Positions 55,960 through 64,000 of a stretch of DNA of 64,000 nucleotides are shown here, one piece after another. A model generated the notes under the pieces. It made no database searches, was not told where the DNA came from, and was given only the letters and a program-made list of their open reading frames with translations. A program made the translations under genes and the position numbers. Source of the DNA: Proteles cristata cristata (lineage: Eukaryota; Chordata; Mammalia; Carnivora; Hyaenidae); NCBI GenBank assembly GCA_017311185.1, contig JAESUZ010005464.1:1-64000 (forward strand), in the 5' to 3' direction. How positions within the stretch are numbered: position 1 is the first letter of the stretch; the number at the start of each line of letters is the position of its first letter.

Positions 55960-56191
55960 CTTTTTTTAATTTTTTTTTTTGTTAACACTTATTTATTACT
56001 GAGAAACAGAGAGAGACAGAGCATGAGCAGGGGAGGAGTGGGGGCGTGGGTGGGGAGACACAGCATCTGAAGCAGGCTCCAAGCTCTGAGCTGTCAGCAC
56101 AGAGCCCAATGTAGGGCTCGAACCCAAGAGCAGTTAGATCATGACCTGAGCCAAAGTCGGATGCTCAACCGACTGGGCTACCCAGGCGCCA
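55960..56191 (-). mobile_element. CAN-SINE, full length
   Basis: Minus copy with T-rich tail at left and head (GGCGCCTGGGTAGCCCAG) at right. Flanking duplication CCAGATCATTTCTTTT (55944-55959) and CCAGATCATCTTTCAA (56192-56207). Confidence 0.93.
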
Positions 56192-56284
56192 CCAGATCAT
56201 CTTTCAAAGCCCTTCCAAACCTAGGAGGTCTCTGTGATTCCATCATGATCACAGAATGTCAATGGCTAGGATTTGGCCAGCATG

Positions 56285-56500
56285 CACTATGTAGCAGGTG
56301 CTGTTCTCAGTGCTTTACGCCTTTCATCTTATTTAATCATCCAACAATGCTATGAGATAGGATGACTTTTAATGGCTATTTTACAGATGAATAAATGGAA
56401 GCATGGAATAACTTGCTCAATAAACACCCAGGGGTAAAGTCAGAATCCAAACTTCCACGGTCTGATATGACAGTTCACTCTTATCCTTGCCACTACTCTG
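56285..56500 (-). repeat. MIR fragment
   Basis: The plus strand reads as antisense MIR: GTGCTGTTCTCAGTGCTTTAC (56300), TTTTACAGATGAATAAATGG (56379), then AGTCAGAATCCAAACTTCC (56440). Confidence 0.65.
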
Positions 56501-56604
56501 TCCCTGTAGCCAGACCATCAAGGAGAGAGTTAAATGAAACGAGACTAGCTCCAACACAAGTGTGATCAGAGGGAGCATCTGACCCATCATGGCTATGGCA
56601 GGCA

Positions 56605-56745
56605 ATATTCAGGCTGTGGGCTCTCAAATCTGGCTGCACATTAGAGTATTTTTAAGAGTGGAGATTTTTAAAAACACAGACTTCCTAAGTCTCAGGACTA
56701 TAGATTCTGTTTCAGTAGTTTAGAAGTGGGACCCAAGCTTCTTTT
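56605..56745 (+). repeat. hAT-Charlie (MER5/MER58-like) fragment
   Basis: GGCTGCACATTAGAGTATTT (56632), ATTTTTAAAAACACAGACTTC and TAGATTCTGTTTCAGTAG (56701) follow this non-autonomous transposon family. A T run (56742-56757) lies at its right end. Confidence 0.6.
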
Positions 56746-56769
56746 TTTTTTTTTTTTCCAAAGCTGTTA

Positions 56770-59700
56770 GAGATTAACCTGATACAGTCAGGATTAAGAA
56801 TGTACGAGTTAACAGGCCACCAGTTTTATGTCCAGTATGTAGTAAGCCAAACTTCTTTCCAAAGTAATTGGAAGGAATAAGGAGGAAAGGAAGGAAGAGA
56901 CAGGGAGAAAAAGAGAAAAAGAGGGAGAGAGATTTCGTTCTGGATTCTGCTTCAGTTATCCTAGTAAGAATTGAAGAAACAAAAGGAAAGCCTAGGAATA
57001 TGAAACTAATTAAAAAGAAAAAGCATTTAGTATTATGACATAAAGACTATGCTAGTCATTGTGGGTGTAACCATTCATCTCTTTAATTGCACTGTACCTT
57101 CTTAATGATGTCAAACTGTAGAAGGGTTAACAGAGATTTCTGGAAAATGATGAGTTCTGTTTTGGTCTGCAGTGACTCAGTTTAGATATGAAAATAGGTT
57201 CTGAAAATTGACTTGTTTAGTCCATTTGATTAGACCAGTTGATATCTATCTGATGGGCATTTATTCTTCTTTACTAGCAAGGTTTAAAGGATGAACAAAT
57301 TATCAAGACTCCTCCATCCTTTGGCCAGACTATGTATGTATTTTGGCAGAGTATGTGAAGAGGAGACCCAATTTCTAAATGAAGAAACTTCATTTGGTTG
57401 GTTATGGAGGTACAAGCAATTCTATCTAACTCCTGCAACACATATCCTTGTATTTAAGTGGCCTCCTTGGATAAGTTGTAGATGGGAATCCTTTATTTCC
57501 TGAAGCACTGTTACTTAGGGTTTGTACAATGGCACTGAGTAGGAAATATCTTGGTACCACCTAATGGAGGAATCTATTTCACCTTATATCCATAAGGGAG
57601 AAAATTCTTTCCCCTAAAAGAAAGTGAACAGAACCCTCCACATCACCCAACAGAACAGTGTGAGGCCCATACCACAGCTGGAAGAGAGAAGGCGGATGTG
57701 GGATGGTGCTGAAATGACAAGCAGAGAATGGAGGGACGGGCACAGAATCCATAGTTGCTCCTGGGTACACAGATAGAGTAGGACATCGGTATTTTCTAGA
57801 ACACTCCACACTCAAGCAGATCTACAGAAACAACTGGCAAGACTTAGACTTGAAGCAAACATTAGCCATGACATACATAGAGCCAGAGAACCTTCTGGAA
57901 TACAAAGCCCATCACATCACAGACAGCCTGGGACACTGAAGAGCATGGACTGTTGTTGAGGCAAAGAGGAACCCAGGAGAACAGATAACCTGACAGACAA
58001 TATCCCCCGAGCCACAAACGCAGGGGAGGGAGAAAATTAGCTGAGATTCCACTTTATGACAGCTGGTAGGTTGTTGTCCGTATTGATGCTAAACTCGACA
58101 ATTAGTTTTAATTCCAGGGTTTGGTTTCAATTATTCTCAAAAACTTATTTTATTGTCTTTAGAAAGCCCTTGGTTAAAAAAGGCTCTCAAAAATATCTTA
58201 CAGGATGACTGGAAAAATAAACCCAAGCTGAACATTATGTTAGAATTCTGCTGTGCAGCCTTAGTAAACAGAAACACCTAGAAAACAATGCCTCAAGCTT
58301 TATTTTGCTCTCAGTGTAACACATTACACAGCCATCCCTCAGAGGCTGTGAAAAGATAACGGCTTTAGCAAGCAATGTGAAAGGAATCACTGTTTTCCTG
58401 AACAGGGTATTTTGACGTGAAAAAGATGGAATGACATTCAGACTACAACGTTCCCATGAAGTATCCTAGATTTGAATGAAGTGAAATCAGTAGTTGGAAT
58501 GAGGAAGCATTTGACTCCAAAACAAATAAATGAGCATTTATAAAAAAAGCTTTAATTAACATTTGTCCTTAAGTGAAATACTACAGATTTTACTTTCATT
58601 GTTAACCTCACATCCCAGAAGTCTTCAGGGATGCATCAAGGGGCTAACCAGCACAGTGAATAATTCATGTGGAAGATACAGCCATAGATAAAAAGTGAAG
58701 AGCAGTTGATTGGGTTTTTTTCCCCAAGAAATTGTTAATGTTACATTACATTTTATTGAACCAACCTCAAAAAATAACAGAGCCTGAACATTATTATTGC
58801 CGTTATTACCTTTCCTTTCCAAGTGCCATATCTTGTTCTCTCTTGAGTTGATACATTCTGATTACTTTTGCTTACTTTAGAGATTTGCTTTTTCCAGTGA
58901 AAAATGCTTGACTAGAACCTCTCATATTCGAATTTCTCCAAGTTATAACCACTTGCTATCAAACTTAAATAATCTGCCTTATCTTATTGGAATCCGTTTG
59001 TTCATTTCCAACCTACACCTTCCATTTAACATATGGAACTGTGTTTTAGTGCCCTTTCTCCTTACCTACAAAGGGCAAGTGTGTCTATCATTAGTCACAG
59101 TCATAGCTACACCCCCACGTCACCCAAGGAATCAGGGCAACGGACACAATGTCTGTGCAAACACGGCTGTGGAAGAATTGAGTATGACTGAAAGATTCCC
59201 TGGGTCCAATTCACTTTGGATTAAGGTTGGGAACTGATTTCCAGAACCTTGAAAGCAGCTGAGATGGAGCAGACAGGCCATTTATTGAGACACGCAGATG
59301 TGGTGCCTGGTTGGGGCTATTTGCCTCTTTTCATTTCCAGAAAACCTTCAGGAGCCAATACAGCCCTGCAAGTCCTATCAGGCTTATCATTGTCTCTTGA
59401 AACTGTGTTATTCATCCTGGTGTATGAATCTAGAGATGTACCACGTGTTTCTTTTCTTTGGGGTTTTTGTTTTATGGTTTTGGTTTTGGTTTTGAGTTTT
59501 CTTGTTTTTAGTTATTGCTCAGGGAAACTAAAGCCAGAGCACTTTAAGTTTGAAGCTGCTAAGCTTTTCTTCCCTATCTTTGATTTTAAAAATCTAATGT
59601 ATTCAAAAAAAAAAAACCAAGTTAATGTTTTGAAATGGCTTTTCAAACCACAGAATATACAAATTGGATTCAGATCTATCCTTGTGAGCTGTAGAAACTA

Positions 59701-59823
59701 CTCTGACTTAACAGGGGCAACTTGGGGTGGACTTTGGACAAATAAAATTATGTCAGATCCAATTTCTTCTGCTTTTGGCTCCTTTCTTTCAACCTTTTGT
59801 CATGACATGCTTCAAAATAAATA
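56770..59823. other. 3-kb repeat-poor stretch, candidate conserved non-coding DNA
   Basis: No recognisable transposon apart from purine-rich patches (56880-56930) for about 3 kb, the longest such stretch here. The block at 57990-58430 contains CGACAATTAGTTTTAATTCC, a homeodomain-type AT core, and even composition. A 191-codon frame at 59249-59824 opens with TTG and is rich in simple T/G sequence; no known domain. Confidence 0.35.
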
Positions 59824-60080
59824 GGGGAAGGAAGGTAGGAAGGAAGGAAGGAGGAAGGAAGGAGGGAGGGAGGGAGGAAGGAAGGAAGGAAGGAAGGAAG
59901 GAAGGAAGGAAGGAAGGAAGGAAGGAAGGAAGGAAGGAAGGAAGGAGGAAGGAAGGAGGGAGGAAGGAAGGAAGGAAGGAAGGAAGGAAGGGGTGGAAGG
60001 AAGGAAGGAAGGAAGGAAGGAAGGGGTGGAAGGAAGGAAGAATGGAAGGAAGGGAGGGAGGGAGGGAGAGAGGAGGAAAG
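59824..60080. repeat. (GGAA)n microsatellite, ~255 bp
   Basis: Dozens of GGAA/GAAG units with interruptions (GGAGG, GGGTGGAA). The plus strand is pure purine. Open frames on both strands here encode only repeat peptides (KEGR and SFLP patterns) and are artefacts. Confidence 0.97.
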
Positions 60081-60086
60081 CACAGG

Positions 60087-60372
60087 TATCTTAGTCCATT
60101 CAGGCTGCTATGGCTTAAATGTCATTTATTTGTCTTAGTTCTGGAGGCTGATAAGTCCAAGATCAAGGTGTCCACAGACTTGGTGTCTGGTTAGATCCTG
60201 CTTCCTGGTTCATATATATGAACCAGGTGTTTCACTGTGTTCTCACAGGGCAGAAGGGACAAGAGTTGTCTGAGGTCTCTTTCATAAAGACACTAATCCC
60301 ATTCATAAAAGTTCCAATTTTGTGACCTAATCACCTACATTTTTTTCTTTTTTTGAAATGTTTGTATTTATT

Positions 60373-60408
<36 letters not shown>

Positions 60409-60684
60409 CGTGAGCAGGGGCAGGTCAGAAAGAGAGGGAGACACAGAATCCAAAGATAGGCTCCAGGCTCTGAGCTCACTGTCAGCACAGAGCCCGACAC
60501 GGGGTTCAAACCCATGAACTGTGAGATCATGACCTGAGCCAAAGTCGGACGCTTAACTGACTGAACCACCCAGGCTCTCCACAGAGGCCCTGCCTCCTAA
60601 TAGCATCACATGGAGGGGGATCAGGACTTCCACATAGAAACTTGGGGTGGAGGGGGGAGGACACAAACATCTGTCCATAACAAC
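60087..60684 (-). mobile_element. MLT1-type (MaLR/ERVL) solo LTR, interrupted by a SINE
   Basis: Antisense MLT1 phrases are in order: TTAGTCCATTCAGGCTGCTAT (60091), GTTCTGGAGGCTGATAAGTCC (60138), CACTAATCCCATTCATAAAAG (60291), GACCTAATCACCT (60322), then after the SINE GCCCTGCCTCCTAATAGCATC (60586) and GGACACAAACATCTGTCC. No internal viral genes are nearby. Confidence 0.8.
60341..60578 (-). mobile_element. CAN-SINE inside the MLT1 LTR
   Basis: T-rich tail at left, a (GA)n block at 60375-60404, and head (GAGAGCCTGGGTGGTTCAG) at right. It separates the two halves of the LTR. Confidence 0.92.
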
Positions 60685-60785
60685 AGGTAACCAGAGTTGC
60701 TAGGGTCCAGAGATGTAGAGACACAAGATAAGTGAACCATAATATGTGTCACCAATATGTCTTATTTCACAGATTGTTCCTTTTT

Positions 60786-60894
60786 TCAGTTTTATTTACG
60801 TAAGTAATCTCAACATCGCATGTGGGGCTCACATTCACGACCCTGAGATTAAGAGTCACATGTTCCTCCAACTGAGCCAGCCAGGCGGTCCCCC
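60786..60894 (-). mobile_element. short CAN-SINE, older subfamily
   Basis: Minus copy without the CT-rich 3' part: TTTATTTACGTAAGTAATC tail side, then GTGGGGCTCACATTC, and head GGACCGCCTGGCTGGCTCAG. The GAGATTAAGAGTCACATG wording differs from all other copies in the window and fits an older carnivore-wide subfamily. Confidence 0.8.
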
Positions 60895-60899
60895 TATAG

Positions 60900-62222
60900 A
60901 CTGATACCTGAATCTCAGCCAGCCTTGTGGGGTGGGGGTGGGGGGTATCCCTGATGCCGTGCTCGATATCCATTTTAGCAGGAAATCAGTTTATTTTGTG
61001 GAATCCCTTGCCCCTTCCATCCATGTAGAAATTCCAGGATTCTCACTAGTCTCAGAAGGGAATCCCTCTTGTTCCTATGTCACTGCTTTGCTGCTCCAGA
61101 ACCAAATGCCCTCCCCTGAAGCCGAAGAAACTGATATCACTCCCTGCAGCTGGTTGTCACAGAACAAGGAAGCACAGCAAAGGTATACAAAGTTGTAGCT
61201 GAGGCCCAGACAGCCCTGAGTGGCTTCCTCTGTCTGATGCTGCTGTTTCTCCCACTGCTCAAGCAGGATCCAAAGTGGTCCGCTGAGGCTGGCTTCTGCG
61301 AGGACACCCCCTGCCCAGGAAACAGTGGTTTTGGTAGGTTGCGTGGGGAGAGATTCTAATCTCCTAGTGCTCAGCTCAGCCACCACTTTTCAAGCTCTCT
61401 AGATTTCACTCACCAGCCTTTTCCCCATGTCAGGAGTTATATTCCAGGTGCCAGAGCCAGGAACTTCACAGACCACACGTCACCAGACCTCGTACTTGTC
61501 ACCCCCTACAAGTAGAGCCTCCTTCCATTTTCAGATCCCAGCCTAGGTTCAGATTTTACCACCAAATAAGTGAAAGGGGAAGAAAAGCTCACCAATGGCT
61601 ATTACAGGGTCTCTAACCCCTACACCCGCAAGTCTGTTTAGGCACAAGGAAGTCATCTACTTTGATGTATACTTTTTTTGAAAAGCTAAGTACGAAGCCA
61701 GATGTGAGAATTTTGAAAGACTTCCCGGGACCCACTTCATGTGTGCTAGAAACGCATTTAAGTATATATATTCACATATACTAGTGGTGAAAGTGGTTGC
61801 TTCTAACAGTAAGGAAATGGCGGTGGGGGGGAGGGCGACGACAAAGTCAGAAAACAGTTTTTTTTTATAAGACAACACACAGAACTCCCTGAATCGTTAA
61901 AGTATGACCATTTGTAGAATTGATAGCATTAAAAAAAAAAACTAGGAACAAATACTACTTTGAGATAAAGAAAAAAAAACTTTGCAGAGAAGTAAATCAC
62001 ATACAGACTCAGGAAAAAGAATGGCTTCAGAATTCTCAGGAACCACACCAGAAGCCTGAGGCAATAGAGAAATGCTTTCTAGTTTTTGAGGAAATGAGTT
62101 TCCAAATTAGAAATCTGCTCCCTTTCCAACTCACATGTCTTGCAGTAGAATCAAGATACCTTTAGGCATACAAGGCGCATCGGCCTGGTTAGGCTAATAC
62201 AGCAGAAGTTCCTCCGGACACC
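60900..62222. other. no gene or clear repeat seen
   Basis: Mixed composition, GC-richer at 61060-61560. Overlapping 88- and 103-codon frames on opposite strands are not recognisable. Confidence 0.4.
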
Positions 62223-62564
62223 TGCTATGGTTTAAATGTTTGCATCTCCCCGTCATCTCCCAAATTCATGTATTGAAATGCTAATCCCCAGTGTGATGGT
62301 ATTAGAAGGTGGGGGTGCCTTTGGGAAGTGACGAGGTCATAAGGTGGATCCCTCGTGAATGAGATCGATGCCCTCCTAAAAGGGCTCCATTGTCCCTTGT
62401 ACTATGCAAGGGCGTACCTAGCAGGCAGCAGTCTGCAAGCTGCAAGGGGATTCTCACCAGAACCTGACCTTGGGCATCCAACCTCCAGAACGATGAGAAA
62501 TACATTTCAGCCATTTTTAAGTTGGTCGTATTCTGTTACAGCAGCCCAAACAAACTCTAAGACA
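62223..62564 (+). mobile_element. MLT1-type (MaLR/ERVL) solo LTR
   Basis: Sense-orientation MLT1: TGCTATGGTTTAAATGTTTG (62223), GATGGTATTAGAAGGTGGGG (62295), CCTTTGGGAAGTGACGAGGTC, CCTCCAGAACGATGAGAAATA (62481) and GTTACAGCAGCCCAAACAAAC (62534), ending CTAAGACA. The repeated ACACC at 62218-62222 and 62562-62566 may be the 5-bp target duplication, though this would shift the end by a few bases. Confidence 0.82.
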
Positions 62565-62978
62565 CCAATTAAAGCCAAAGGGACATGCTCAGACTGGGAG
62601 GAAATGGACTGTACTTCCAGGACTAACCTCCCAGCACAGGCCTTCCCCCTGAGGAAGTCAGTGCCTCGGACAGGGACAGAAGCCACCACACCAGGAGGCT
62701 GCCATCGCCACAGGGGCAAGTTCCAGGCTCTGCCTCCGCCATCCTTAGGAGGTTGCAAAATCAGACGCTTCAGTCACACTCTGGATTCCAGGACTCTGCT
62801 GGGCGGCCTCACCCAGAGATGCCCCTGCCAGAGGGGAGCCTTGGCCCTGCCTCTTTCCCAAGTAACACAGCTGGGGACCCAGATCCTGACTCTGGGACAG
62901 ATGCTACTGAAAGGTAGGATCGAAACCACATGTCTCCAATCCAACAACTGGAGAATGACCTGAACAGTGCTCTTTGTT
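62565..62978. other. no gene or clear repeat seen
   Basis: GC-richer (62600-62900), apparently unique. The 202-codon frame at 62355-62963 begins inside the LTR and is not protein-like. Confidence 0.4.
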
Positions 62979-62996
62979 AAGAATATAGAATTTATA

Positions 62997-63183
62997 GGGG
63001 CGCCTGGGTGGCTCAGTTGCTTAAGCATCTGACTCTTGATTTTTGCCCAGGTCATGATCTCACAGCTCCTGGGATCAACTCCCATGTCGGGCTCTGGGCC
63101 GACAGCACTGAGCCTGCTTGGGATTCACTCTCTCTATCCCTCTGCTCCTACCCACCTCAAAATAAATAAAAAAATCTTAAAAA
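62997..63183 (+). mobile_element. CAN-SINE with perfect 18-bp target duplication
   Basis: Complete head (GGGGCGCCTGGGTGGCTCAG), shortened CT-rich part and AAATAAATAAAAAAATC tail. The duplication AAGAATATAGAATTTATA is identical at 62979-62996 and 63184-63201. Confidence 0.95.
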
Positions 63184-63201
63184 AAGAATATAGAATTTAT
63201 A

Positions 63202-63644
63202 ATGTAGGAAACTGTTAAAACAATGGGAAGGGGGTATTCGAATATTTGGGGCTGCCTGAGTGGCAAGGGATCACAACACACACACTTAAACTTCAACTCC
63301 CTATGAACTCTTTCTTAGAAAGAAACCAAAAGATACTCCTGGTGTTTCAGCACCAAACAAGGGAAAGGATCAAGAAAGAGAGAGATACAAAATTAGGAAA
63401 TGGGAAGTCTAACACAGGCGGCAGGTACACGAAGTTCCCGAGAGGATGGGCAGGAAGATGAAGTCTGCACAGAGGGATGACAATGGGGAAGGGAAAGAAT
63501 CCACAAGATTACCTGATGTTTTCACCTCTTATTAAAATATCCAGAGAATTATGGGAGGCACAGAGAGCGCTGAACACTTGAGGGTGGGGAAGGCAAGTAT
63601 TAACCCTAAGAAAATAAAAAGATAGATAAGAAAGAAAATATCAG
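63202..63644. other. no gene or clear repeat seen
   Basis: AT-rich between two SINEs. A SINE-head-like GGGGCTGCCTGAGTGGC at 63248 is too short to call. Confidence 0.4.
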
Positions 63645-63862
63645 GGACACGTGGGTGGCTCAGTCAGTTGAATGTCTGACTTTGCCTCAGGTCATGATCT
63701 CACAGTTCGTGAGACTGAACCCCACCTTCGGCTTTGTACTGACAGCTCAGAGCCTGGAGCCTGCTTCGGATTCTGTGTCTCCCTCTCTCTCTGACTCTCT
63801 CCCACTCTCATTCTGTCTCTCTCTCTCTCTCTCTAAAATGAATAAACAGTAAATTTTTTTTA
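63645..63862 (+). mobile_element. CAN-SINE, full length
   Basis: GGGACACGTGGGTGGCTCAG head, B-box changed, (TC)n-rich part at 63810-63834 and AATAAACAGTAAATTTTTTTT tail region. Only a weak duplication around GAAAATATCA / GGCAATATGA. Confidence 0.92.
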
Positions 63863-64000
63863 AAAGGCAATATGATTTTAGCATGTTACAGGTCTCAGCC
63901 ATGAACAGGGTTTGCACACACATAATAGTGTGAACACACCATATTGATGACGGAAGGGACTACATGTCTACATCAGGAGGCTGGGGTAAGAAGGGAAAGA
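63863..64000. other. window end; no feature seen
   Basis: Short apparently unique sequence after the last SINE. Confidence 0.5.

Noticed and set aside
59249..59824. 191-codon open frame with a hydrophobic stretch
   Set aside because: Begins with TTG, the hydrophobic part comes from simple GTTTTG-type sequence, and no domain is recognisable.
59727..60194. Long Lys/Glu/Gly/Arg repeat protein (and Ser/Phe/Leu/Pro on the other strand)
   Set aside because: Direct translation of the GGAA microsatellite.
62355..62963. 202-codon open frame
   Set aside because: Its first third is the MLT1 LTR read through; the rest is not protein-like.
63246..63265. Possible SINE head GGGGCTGCCTGAGTGGC
   Set aside because: Under 20 bp of similarity and followed by unrelated sequence; could be chance.
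1..64000. CRISPR arrays, operons, prophage or defence islands
   Set aside because: All signals are those of a mammalian nuclear genome; the short tandem repeats are microsatellites and SINE tails, not spacer arrays.

Overview
The window is nuclear DNA from a feliform carnivore, most likely a cat (Felidae). The main evidence is about 27 copies of a tRNA-Lys-derived CAN-SINE. Their head (GCGCCTGGGTGGCTCAG), middle (CTGTGCTGACAGCTCAGAGC) and CT-rich tail ending in AAATAAA have the felid form. There are also three L1 3' ends of a carnivore-type L1. Base composition is AT-rich and CpG-poor. I found no bacterial or viral genome features and no intact protein-coding gene. No open reading frame here resembles a conserved cellular protein; the longest ones fall in repeats, simple sequence or unrecognised DNA. 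The annotation is therefore mainly one of mobile elements, with two weak coding candidates.

Layout. 1-10.9 kb: AT-rich old repeat-like DNA, several SINEs, a (TC)(AC) and a long TG/TA microsatellite, and a MIR. 10.7-16.06 kb: an old L2 (minus) broken by a minus SINE and by a 4.7-kb L1 (plus). That L1 has an intact 5' end with two tandem promoter-like monomers, but an internal deletion fuses ORF1 to ORF2. 16-26.3 kb: SINEs, L2 copies, an antisense carnivore L1 3' end, two MIRs, a candidate 156-bp exon (23178-23333) and a GC-richer block (23.88-24.56 kb). 27-36.2 kb: layered L1 graveyard. A nearly complete ancient L1 (28.8-35.3 kb, plus) hosts six SINEs, one of them inserted in another's tail, and a twin-primed younger L1; a second younger L1 3' end lies just outside it.

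36-46.3 kb: mostly single-copy DNA, an L2 split by a (CA)n plus L1 3' end, a CR1/L3-like fossil, and a degenerate coding-like stretch on the minus strand (43.58-44.76 kb). 46.3-59.8 kb: the most repeat-poor part, with several blocks that look like candidate conserved non-coding DNA. 59.8-64 kb: a 255-bp GGAA microsatellite, two MLT1-type LTRs in opposite orientation, and several SINEs, one with a perfect 18-bp target duplication.

How the parts relate: nothing here forms a pathway. The visible biology is successive retrotransposition (L2/MIR/CR1, then hAT/MLT1/ancient L1, then carnivore L1 and SINEs). Family names come from remembered consensus sequences, not from a database search, so subfamily labels are tentative.
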